Below, piece by piece: positions 7,954-14,687 of a DNA stretch of 64,000 nucleotides (position 1 is its first letter; every line of letters begins with the position of its first letter). Source of the stretch: Paenibacillus sp. FSL R5-0766. GTDB lineage: Bacteria > Bacillota > Bacilli > Paenibacillales > Paenibacillaceae. The position numbers and the translations under genes are program-made. Where the stretch lies: NCBI RefSeq assembly GCF_037971845.1, contig NZ_CP150227.1, positions 1,240,001 through 1,304,000 of the forward strand, written 5' to 3'. The notes beneath the pieces were generated by a model, which saw only the letters and a program-made list of their open reading frames with translations, made no database searches and was not told where the DNA came from.

Positions 7954-9721
7954 CCTCCTTCCGTTGCTGCGAATAATAGATCGATTGGTAGTGTGATGAA
8001 TGAGCCATAAGGTCATCATGTGTGCCTCTGGCAACGATCTGTCCTTCATCAATGACATATATACAGTCTGCATCTTTCACGGAAGAGATCCGCTGTGCAA
8101 TCAAAAAGGTCGTGTTGTCTTGCATCAAGGATTGCAAAGCCTTCTGAATACTTGCTTCCGTGCGCAGATCCACAGCACTGGTGCTATCATCCAGAATCAG
8201 CACTTCCGGTCGCATAAGCAGGGCGCGTGCAATGGATATACGTTGTTTCTGTCCACCGGACAGATTGACCCCGCGCTGACCCAGCTCCGTGTCATACCCA
8301 TCTTTCAGTTTCATAATAAAATCATCCGCTGCCGCAGCTTGCGCCGCAGCACGCAATTCAGCATCTGTTGCATTGGGCCGGCCGAAGCAAATGTTATCCC
8401 GGATGCTGCCGCTGAACAGAATGGATTCTTGGAGCACAATGGACACACGGCTGCGAAGATCATGAAGATCCCAGTGGCGAACGTTCACTCCATTCACGAG
8501 CACTTCACCCTGCGAAGCATCATACAGACGGGGAATCAGCTGCACCAACGAGGTTTTGCCTGAACCTGTTGAACCGATCAGAGCCACTTTCTCACCCGGG
8601 AGAGCCCTCAGGTTAATTCCGGTGAGTGCATGGTCTCCGTCATAACGGAAAGATACGTCTCTGAATTCCACTTGACCGCCTGTGCGCGAGGAAAGAGAAG
8701 ACGTTTGGTATCGGGACTGATCACGGGTAGACGGGGATGACTGTACATTCCCGGAGTTGTCGGTTCCCGATTGAATATCCGGCTGTGTATGTAACACCTC
8801 GTTGATCCGTGCAGCAGATACCTTGGCGCGGGAGAAGCTCATCATCATCATGCCGATCGACGTGAGGGAAGAGAGTACAACCGTGACATAGTTGATAAAA
8901 GCAATCAGATCTCCGGCAGCAATATCGCCTCCGACTACCTGGAAACCTCCAAACCACAGCACCGCTACAATGGTAGCGTTCAGCATCAGGCTGAGCACGG
9001 GTGCGTTCAGCGTTACAATACGCCAGGCTTTGACGGCGGTTGTAGTGTAATCTTCGTTGGATTGCTTGAACCGCTTTTTCTCCATACGTGCTCGTGCAAA
9101 CGCCTTGACGACACGGATGCCGGCGAGATTCTCCTGGAGCACAGCGTTGACCTGATCAAGCTTGCTCTGCACACTGGCGAACAGCGGATAGGAAGCTTTT
9201 ATCAGAATAAATAAAATAATAAACAGCACGGGCACGGTGGCAATAAGAATCAAAGCCAGTTTCACACTGATCGTAAACGCCATGATGATACTACCAATGA
9301 TCAGCATCGGCGAACGGATGAACATCCGCAGCAGCATCTGCACAAAAGTTTGCATCTGGGTAATGTCACTGGTCAGACGCGTGATCAGAGATCCTTCCTG
9401 AAACGTATCCAGATTGCGGAAAGAGAAGGTCTGAATATGGTCAAACAGTTCCTGACGCAGATCCGTGCCGTATCCCACGGCAGCTTTGCTTGAATAGAGT
9501 GTACAGCCTGCGCCGCCAACCCAGCCGATTAACGCAACAAGTAGCATGATCAGACCTGTAGTCGCGATATGGGGCAGGTTCCCTGCAAGTACACCATCAT
9601 CCACGATGCTGGACATCAGCTTGGGCTGGAGCAGGTCCATGGTAACCTCAAGTACCATGAGCAGTGGGGCGACGATTGCCGCTGACTTATACGGGGTCAA
9701 GAATCGTTTTAACGTCCACAA
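7937..9721 (-). CDS. Heterodimeric ABC exporter subunit A
   Basis: Protein of 594 residues with six transmembrane helices, a Ser/Thr/Gln-rich linker around residues 315-345 and an ATPase domain. Walker A is GSTGSGKTS and the signature LSGGQKQRI is canonical, but Walker B reads VLILDDSTSAVD, so the catalytic glutamate is replaced by aspartate. With the altered signature in subunit B this gives one degenerate and one competent ATP site, as known for heterodimeric exporters. The TTG start at 9721 follows GAGGTGATT, a strong anti-SD match. It lies 83 bases downstream of the MarR gene in the same direction, indicating a MarR-regulated efflux operon. The substrate is unknown. Confidence 0.9.
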   Translation of the reverse strand: MWTLKRFLTPYKSAAIVAPLLMVLEVTMDLLQPKLMSSIVDDGVLAGNLPHIATTGLIMLLVALIGWVGGAGCTLYSSKAAVGYGTDLRQELFDHIQTFSFRNLDTFQEGSLITRLTSDITQMQTFVQMLLRMFIRSPMLIIGSIIMAFTISVKLALILIATVPVLFIILFILIKASYPLFASVQSKLDQVNAVLQENLAGIRVVKAFARARMEKKRFKQSNEDYTTTAVKAWRIVTLNAPVLSLMLNATIVAVLWFGGFQVVGGDIAAGDLIAFINYVTVVLSSLTSIGMMMMSFSRAKVSAARINEVLHTQPDIQSGTDNSGNVQSSPSTRDQSRYQTSSLSSRTGGQVEFRDVSFRYDGDHALTGINLRALPGEKVALIGSTGSGKTSLVQLIPRLYDASQGEVLVNGVNVRHWDLHDLRSRVSIVLQESILFSGSIRDNICFGRPNATDAELRAAAQAAAADDFIMKLKDGYDTELGQRGVNLSGGQKQRISIARALLMRPEVLILDDSTSAVDLRTEASIQKALQSLMQDNTTFLIAQRISSVKDADCIYVIDEGQIVARGTHDDLMAHSSHYQSIYYSQQRKEDVQFG

Positions 9722-9804
9722 TAGGGAATCACCTCAATCTTCATAGCATAAGTGAATCAATTTCATAATACCTTTAGCTGCTTCAATCGCGAATCTGCAT
9801 CACC

Positions 9805-10239
9805 TCAGGATTCACGCAAGTTTTGGAGCATACGCTGTGCAAGTGCAGACATAATCTCGGATTCTTCCGGTGTAAAATCTTTCTGGGCCTGCTGTTCCAA
9901 CTCCTGAATCACTTCTCTCAATTCTTGTAGCGCGGAGCGCCCCTGATCCGTCAGGTATACCCGCAGACTGCGCAGATCCTTCGGGTCTGCTTCGCGTCTC
10001 ACATAACCGGATGATTCCATACGCTTGAGCATGACGGTTACCGTTGCGGGACTGCGCTGAAGTTGTTCGGCCAGGTTTTTCTGGGATTGGCCATCTTCCC
10101 GTTCAAGCTGGAACAGCAAAGGGGGCTGCCCCGGGTATAACTCGGGGTGGTTCACAAGTTTCTCATGAACTTTGTAGCGTTTCAGTTTCACGAGCTCGGA
10201 CAACTGTCCCATTAACCGATCGTTTTGGATTGGGTTCAT
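9805..10239 (-). CDS. MarR family transcriptional regulator of the exporter operon
   Basis: Protein of 144 residues with the winged-helix core of MarR proteins: recognition helix region KNLAEQLQRSPATVTVMLKRMESSGYV, then wing EADPKDLRSLRVYLT and a long C-terminal dimerisation helix. The ATG at 10239 is chosen because GGAG lies eight bases upstream; the in-frame ATG at 10257 has no ribosome binding site. It is first in an operon with the two ABC exporter genes. A 12-bp palindrome lies directly downstream of the predicted -10 box of its promoter, so auto-repression relieved by a ligand is the likely mode. The ligand cannot be read from the sequence. Confidence 0.88.
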   Translation of the reverse strand: MNPIQNDRLMGQLSELVKLKRYKVHEKLVNHPELYPGQPPLLFQLEREDGQSQKNLAEQLQRSPATVTVMLKRMESSGYVRREADPKDLRSLRVYLTDQGRSALQELREVIQELEQQAQKDFTPEESEIMSALAQRMLQNLRES

Positions 10240-10290
10240 ATCATCTGCTCCATTCATATCTTTTTAGACTTTTTGAACACGCACATTTAC

Positions 10291-10335
10291 TTAGTCGACT
10301 AACTAAATTTTAAGTTTGATTTGACATACCGTCAA
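10291..10335 (-). promoter_or_regulatory. marR-exporter promoter with palindromic operator
   Basis: On the minus strand TTGACG (10330-10335) and TAAAAT (10307-10312) are separated by exactly 17 bases, a near-ideal sigma-A promoter. A perfect 12-bp palindrome TTAGTCGACTAA (10291-10302) overlaps the expected transcription start, a classic MarR operator position. Confidence 0.75.
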
Positions 10336-10369
10336 GTGAATACAGATCATTTATTTTGGACTGGAAATA

Positions 10370-10408
10370 TTGACCTGAGATAAAATGATATGATAAATTG
10401 ATATTATC
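10370..10408 (+). promoter_or_regulatory. Candidate promoter and operator of the NrtR-like gene
   Basis: TTGACC (10370-10375) is followed after 17-18 bases by ATAAAT/TAAATT. An imperfect 22-bp palindrome (10387-10408, 8 of 11 positions symmetric, GATA...TATC ends) overlaps the -10 area and could be the operator of the downstream winged-helix regulator. The assignment is by position and symmetry only. Confidence 0.4.
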
Positions 10409-10455
10409 TAATTGTTAATAACATAATGTTAATAACAGAATGGGGTTTGTATAGG

Positions 10456-11394
10456 ATGACTTACGAAGGTTCCTCTGGAGGAAAAGCACCCGATTACCGA
10501 GAGCATCAGGATCAGGTAAACATTAGTGAAGAACAGTTTTTGGACAGCTATGATGCTGGCGATTACGAACGTCCTTCCGTCACCGTGGACATGTTGGTAT
10601 TTACAATTCGCAGTGAAGCTCAGGAGAATTATCGCAAGCTCGCGCAACCCGAACTCCAGTTGCTGCTGATTCGGCGGGGCGGCCATCCCTATCTGGGACA
10701 GTGGGCGTTACCGGGTGGGTTTGTCTCCATGCAGGAATCATTGGAAGATGCTGCTCGGCGGGAATTGTTGACGGAGACGGGGCTGGATGATATTTATCTG
10801 GAGCAACTGTACACCTGGGGAGATGTGGAACGAGATCCGCGTACACGGGTCATCAGCTGTTCCTATATGGCGCTGGTCGATAGCAGCGAGCTGGAACTTC
10901 AGGCTGGCGATGATGCGAGTGAGGCCAATTGGTTTCGGGTGGAGCAGCGGCTTCTGGAGGAGAAGCGCCATATCCATGAGCGTGGACGTGTGACAGAACG
11001 CAGGTTGCAGTTGATTTTGACCAATGGAACAGAAGAGTTATCGGCAATTGTTGAGACAAAAGAAACAATAGAAGGAAAAATACGGAGCCATCGTTTGACG
11101 TTGGAGGAGATTCAGGGGATTGCATTTGATCATGCCAAAATCATTCATTATGCGCTTGAACGTCTGCGATCCAAGATTGAGTACACGGATATTGCATTTA
11201 ATCTGATGCCGGAGACGTTTACGCTGACTGCACTTCAGAAAGTACATGAGATCATTAGTGGCAAAAAACTGCTGGCTGCCGCTTTCCGGCGTAAAATCGC
11301 CCATTGGGTTATTGAGACGGGAGAGTATGCGAGCAGTGCCGGTCATCGACCATCACGTTTATACAGATTGAACCCAGAGAGGCAGACACCCTGA
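10456..11394 (+). CDS. NrtR-like regulator: Nudix sensor domain plus winged helix
   Basis: About 312 residues. The N-terminal half is a Nudix domain with a recognisable Nudix box (GGFVSMQESLED then RRELLTETG). One of the usual metal-binding glutamates of REUxEExGU is threonine, as often found in Nudix domains used as sensors. The C-terminal part (AFDHAKIIHYALERLRSKIEY, then FTLTALQKVHEII and FRRKIAHWVIETGE) matches the winged helix of NrtR regulators, which bind ADP-ribose or related NAD metabolites and control NAD genes. The ATG at 10456 is favoured over 10426, which lacks a ribosome binding site, but GGGG with ten-base spacing is weak. The neighbours are all ADP-ribose-processing proteins, supporting an ADP-ribose-type ligand. 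Confidence 0.82.
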   Translation: MTYEGSSGGKAPDYREHQDQVNISEEQFLDSYDAGDYERPSVTVDMLVFTIRSEAQENYRKLAQPELQLLLIRRGGHPYLGQWALPGGFVSMQESLEDAARRELLTETGLDDIYLEQLYTWGDVERDPRTRVISCSYMALVDSSELELQAGDDASEANWFRVEQRLLEEKRHIHERGRVTERRLQLILTNGTEELSAIVETKETIEGKIRSHRLTLEEIQGIAFDHAKIIHYALERLRSKIEYTDIAFNLMPETFTLTALQKVHEIISGKKLLAAAFRRKIAHWVIETGEYASSAGHRPSRLYRLNPERQTP

Positions 11395-11484
11395 AAAGGG
11401 GAAGCATCAATGAAATAGGAGAAGTGATTCAAGCCATGGGCGGTATCGCTGCAACCATGAGGAACAAGTAAAGAGGGGATATGG

Positions 11485-11970
11485 ATGGAAAAGTTTACGT
11501 TTTTCTGGCGGACTGTATCTCCGTTCTCACAGTGGCACCCGGCGGATTTTACCGTGAACGGGGTTCACTACACAAGTGCTGAGCAATACATGATGCACCA
11601 GAAAGCGCTGCTGTTTGGCGATCAGACCATCGCAGACAAGATTCTGAAGGCAAGTTCTGCTTCGGTACAAAAAAAGCTGGGCAGACAGGTCGCAGGTTTC
11701 GACCAGACTTTATGGGAAACGGAATGCCAGCGCATTGTCTACGAAGGCAATTGGGCCAAATTTTCACAAAACGAAGAACTGCTAACCGCGCTGCGTGCCA
11801 CCCGTGGAACGACCCTCGTGGAAGCAAGTCCGGATGATCGTATCTGGGGTGTGGGACTGGCAGAGGAAGACCCACGTATTCGGAATAGAAGAACATGGCG
11901 GGGAACCAACTGGCTGGGTGAGATTCTCACCCGTCTAAGAGAAGATATAGGAAGTGATTCAGATGAGTGA
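11485..11970 (+). CDS. NADAR family protein (YbiA-like; ADP-ribose-related glycosidase fold)
   Basis: Protein of 161 residues matching the NADAR/YbiA family over its whole length: FFWRTVSPFSQWHPADF, then YTSAEQYMMHQKALLFGD, and a C-terminal RIWGVGLAEEDP with RTWRGTNWLGEIL. NADAR proteins cleave N-glycosidic bonds; some act in riboflavin intermediate breakdown, and others remove ADP-ribose from guanine bases as antitoxins of DarT-type toxins. No riboflavin gene is near, whereas a PARG-type gene starts eight bases inside its stop codon, so the ADP-ribose role is favoured. The start ATG at 11485 follows AGAGGGG with six-base spacing. The activity is inferred from context and family. Confidence 0.85.
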   Translation: MEKFTFFWRTVSPFSQWHPADFTVNGVHYTSAEQYMMHQKALLFGDQTIADKILKASSASVQKKLGRQVAGFDQTLWETECQRIVYEGNWAKFSQNEELLTALRATRGTTLVEASPDDRIWGVGLAEEDPRIRNRRTWRGTNWLGEILTRLREDIGSDSDE

Positions 11971-12868
11971 TAAACATAGCTCCAATCCACGTACCATGCG
12001 GGCCAGTATCGCACAGCAGACGCTGGCTATTCTGGAAGAAGGACAATACGTGAATGGATATAATCGCAAGGTTGAGATGGGCGCCGATGTGCAGCAAGCG
12101 ATCCGTAATTCGGTATTATACCGTCCTTCGGAGCTTTCCGCACTCAGGGGAAAGCTCCGTACAGAAGCTCGCGCAGAAACTCATTCGATAGCCTCATCAA
12201 CTGAAGCTGAAGCTGTGTCAGTTCGCATTGAAGTTACTGGCGAGACTACACTTGGAGCGGCTTCACGTTTGACGGTAGCTGAAGGAAGAGAAGATGTGGT
12301 CTGTCTGAACTTTGCATCGGCGAAAAATCCTGGCGGCGGTTTCCTTGGTGGAAGTCAGGCACAGGAAGAGAGTCTGGCCCGAGCGACAGGACTATACCCG
12401 TGCATCGCCCAAATGGATGAAATGTACGAGTACAATCGCAAACAGCGATCGGGTCTCTATTCGAATTATATGATCTATTCACCGGATGTTCCGGTGATTC
12501 GTGATGATGAAGACCGACTGCTGGATCAATATTATGTATCATCCTTCATCACTGCGCCAGCGGTGAATGCGGGTGTGGTGAAAGAGCGTGGAGAAGCTGA
12601 TGATCTACAGATTGAGTCCGTGATGAAGGAACGCATCCGTTATATTCTGGACGTGGCTGCTACGAATGGTCATCGGACGATTGTTCTCGGTGCATATGGT
12701 TGTGGAGTATTTCGTAATGAACCGGCAGTGGTGGCAAAGTATTTTCACGATGTGTTAGTGGGAGAGGGATTTAAGGACTCCTTTGAACGAATTGTATTTG
12801 CTGTATATGATCGATCCTCAGGTCAGCGAACATTAAAGGCATTTCAACGTTGTTTGACAGAGGCCTAA
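11963..12868 (+). CDS. Bacterial-type poly(ADP-ribose) glycohydrolase-like protein (TIGR02452 family)
   Basis: Protein of 301 residues. It contains the PARG signature GGG-X7-QEE (GGG at residues 124-126, Gln-Glu-Glu at 134-136) within a macrodomain-like core (VVCLNFASAKNPGGG), and the later strand-loop IVLGAYGCGVFRNEP that binds the ribose/phosphate in macro folds. Family members release ADP-ribose from protein or nucleic-acid targets, with the second glutamate of QEE catalytic. The ATG at 11963 is preceded by AGGAAGTG and overlaps the NADAR stop by eight bases, so the two proteins are translationally coupled and probably made in fixed proportion. Its ligand could be poly- or mono-ADP-ribose, or an ADP-ribosylated base. 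Confidence 0.85.
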   Translation: MSDKHSSNPRTMRASIAQQTLAILEEGQYVNGYNRKVEMGADVQQAIRNSVLYRPSELSALRGKLRTEARAETHSIASSTEAEAVSVRIEVTGETTLGAASRLTVAEGREDVVCLNFASAKNPGGGFLGGSQAQEESLARATGLYPCIAQMDEMYEYNRKQRSGLYSNYMIYSPDVPVIRDDEDRLLDQYYVSSFITAPAVNAGVVKERGEADDLQIESVMKERIRYILDVAATNGHRTIVLGAYGCGVFRNEPAVVAKYFHDVLVGEGFKDSFERIVFAVYDRSSGQRTLKAFQRCLTEA

Positions 12869-12893
12869 TAAAAAAATAAGGGATCTACATAGT

Positions 12894-13080
12894 TTGAACT
12901 AATCATTTGCACGATAACGGAGAGGACAGAAAAAACCTGAAAAAGCAAAGCTACATCGGAAGCATACGCTATCCCCGGATTTTCCCTTCTAGATAAAGGG
13001 AATCGAAAAAATCTGGGGATAACAGCGATTGGAAGGTTGTTCTGTCATCGTAGTGTCAGTGTAAATAATCTTTAGTTCAA
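12894..13080 (+). repeat. Palindromic repeat element, copy 1
   Basis: A 187-bp element bounded by inverted ends TTGAACTAA (12894-12902) and TTTAGTTCAA (13071-13080). Nested arms pair inward: GACAGAA/TTCTGTC, AACCT/AGGTT, ATCCCCGGATTTT (12971-) with AAAATCTGGGGAT (to 13020), and an inner CCCTT/AAGGG hairpin. The same blocks recur at 41172-41347 and, diverged, at 3570-3722. It sits between the PARG-like gene and the macrodomain gene, 38 bases before the latter's start. It may be a MITE-like or REP-like element; no transposase is seen. Confidence 0.85.
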
Positions 13081-13118
13081 CTATTAAATGAGAGCGCTTG
13101 TTAAAGGAGAGGAATGCC

Positions 13119-13541
13119 ATGCAGTATCATGAGAGAGAACAGGATTTATTTGAACTGGGGGATGAGTACACGCTTGCGCACTGCATATCAGCCGATGCAA
13201 GGATGGGCAAGGGCATTGCGGTACAGTTTCGGGAGCGATTTGGTTTGGAAAATCTTCAAGAGCAGGCCAAACAGGAGCCGCTTGAGATTGGACGATGTTA
13301 TCCGGTAGGACGGACGATGAATCTGGTCACCAAGGCAAAGTTCTCCAACAAGCCGACGTACCAATCATTGACGGATGCGGTAGAATCCATGCGGGACGTA
13401 TGTGTGAGGGAAGGGATTACGAAATTGGCGATGCCCCGAATAGGATGTGGGTTGGACAGGCTGAAATGGGAGAAGGTCAGTCCAATTATCCAGGCAACCT
13501 TTGCCGATACGGATGTTGAGATCATTGTCTGTACACTGTGA
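13119..13541 (+). CDS. TARG1/ALC1-like macrodomain ADP-ribosyl hydrolase
   Basis: Protein of 140 residues, essentially a bare macrodomain. AHCISADARMGKGIAVQF is the ADP-ribose pocket, and KPTYQSL ... MPRIGCGLDRLKWE closely resembles human TARG1 (OARD1). From my memory of TARG1, its catalytic Lys84 and Asp125 align without gaps to Lys72 and Asp113 here. TARG1-type enzymes remove ADP-ribose from glutamate and from DNA, using a lysine-linked intermediate. The ATG at 13119 follows AAAGGAGAGG with six-base spacing. It follows the PARG-like gene by 250 bases, with a palindromic repeat between, so it may have its own promoter. A strong bidirectional terminator closes the cluster. Confidence 0.88.
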   Translation: MQYHEREQDLFELGDEYTLAHCISADARMGKGIAVQFRERFGLENLQEQAKQEPLEIGRCYPVGRTMNLVTKAKFSNKPTYQSLTDAVESMRDVCVREGITKLAMPRIGCGLDRLKWEKVSPIIQATFADTDVEIIVCTL

Positions 13542-13590
13542 TCGCACTTGGCGAAGAGGAGAGACTGCAGCTTGCTGACAGATCCAAAGC

Positions 13591-13671
13591 AAAAAAACCT
13601 CAGCTTTGAGGGGAATAGAGTGTACGTATGATTCATACAAACGCTGTTCCGATTTCAAAGTGAGGTTTTTT
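13591..13671. terminator. Long bidirectional terminator
   Basis: AAAAAACCTCA..CTTTGA pairs with TCAAAG..TGAGGTTTTTT across a loop of about 45 bases, one base bulged. It ends transcription of the macrodomain gene on the plus strand and of the binding lipoprotein gene (stop at 13674) on the minus strand. Confidence 0.82.
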
Positions 13672-13673
13672 GT

Positions 13674-14624
13674 TTATTTTTTGGAGAACATTTCTTTGGC
13701 TTCATCCATGGCCATTTTATTACCGATCGATGAGTAATCGAGCCAAGGTTGTGCGCCAATCGGGTAGACGTGGCCGGCTTTGACTGCTTTCAGACCTTGC
13801 CAGATCGGATTGTTTTGCAGCTCCTTGAACATGGTTTGGGCTTCATCATCCGAATTCACAACCACAAAGATCGCATCTGCATCGTAGTCTGGCAATATTT
13901 CACGGGAGACAACTTGATAAGGTTTAGTCGAGTCGATATCTGTGATCCCTTTGGCAGGAGTCAGACCGAGATCCTCATATAAAATGGGACCCATGGGACG
14001 GCGTGTACTGAATACACGCAATTCTTTGGCAGTAACACGGATTGCCATCACAGTACCATCTTCTCCAATCGTGTCATGAACCAGAGATTTCACTTCTTCC
14101 GTTTCGGTTGCGTAGTCCTGAATGTATTGCTCGGCTTCCTTCTCACGATTTACGAGTTTGCCAATGTCTTTCAGATGGTCGCGCCATGTACCGTCATCCA
14201 GATTGAAGACATGCACCGGAGCAATTTTTTCGAATTTGGCAAGATCACCACCGGAGAATTCTTCGTCCAGATAGATCACATCGGGTTTCAGGGCAAGCAA
14301 AGCTTCCATATCCGGGTCTTTAACCGGACCAAGTGGCGTTGTATTTTGAAGTTGATCAGCAACATGGGACAGGAAGCCTTTGGCTTCGCCACCAATAACG
14401 GAACCAACCGGAGTAATACCGAGAGACAGCAGATCATTGGTCAAGTGGATCGACATGGAGGCAATACGGGGCTCTCCTGAACTTGCACTGTTGTCCTGAT
14501 TGTTGCTTGAAGTATCCGTAGACGAACCACCAGAAGCAGATGGTGAATTATTGGCCGTTCCACAGGCTGCGAGTACAAGTACCATACAGATACTCATGAC
14601 AAGCATAAGATTTTTCTTTAACAT
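13674..14624 (-). CDS. Iron-siderophore substrate-binding lipoprotein (FeuA/FecB type)
   Basis: Protein of 316 residues. A lipoprotein signal peptide ends in the lipobox LAAC with Cys21, followed by a Ser/Asn/Gly-rich tether (residues 22-48) and a FecB/TroA-type binding domain: EPRIASMSIHLTNDLLSLGITPVG, LLALKPDVIYLDEEF and a C-terminal PWLDYSSIGNKMAMDEA. It should bind a ferric siderophore on the outer face of the membrane and pass it to the two permeases encoded upstream in the same direction. It is last in the operon and 63 bases downstream of the second permease. GGAGA lies twelve bases before the ATG, a rather long spacing. The siderophore is not identifiable from sequence; the gene set resembles the bacillibactin Feu system. 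Confidence 0.88.
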   Translation of the reverse strand: MLKKNLMLVMSICMVLVLAACGTANNSPSASGGSSTDTSSNNQDNSASSGEPRIASMSIHLTNDLLSLGITPVGSVIGGEAKGFLSHVADQLQNTTPLGPVKDPDMEALLALKPDVIYLDEEFSGGDLAKFEKIAPVHVFNLDDGTWRDHLKDIGKLVNREKEAEQYIQDYATETEEVKSLVHDTIGEDGTVMAIRVTAKELRVFSTRRPMGPILYEDLGLTPAKGITDIDSTKPYQVVSREILPDYDADAIFVVVNSDDEAQTMFKELQNNPIWQGLKAVKAGHVYPIGAQPWLDYSSIGNKMAMDEAKEMFSKK

Positions 14625-14687
14625 GGGTAGTCACATTCTCCTTGAACATCTCTTGGATGTCTTATTTGTTTTTTTTTGAGAAAAAGA

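Noticed and set aside
13088..13101. Catabolite-response-element-like site (TGAGAGCGCTTGTT) before the macrodomain gene
   Set aside because: Several mismatches to the cre consensus in the conserved half-sites.
10456..13541. Complete DarTG-type toxin-antitoxin system
   Set aside because: No DarT or other ADP-ribosyltransferase is encoded in the window; only reversal-type proteins are present.
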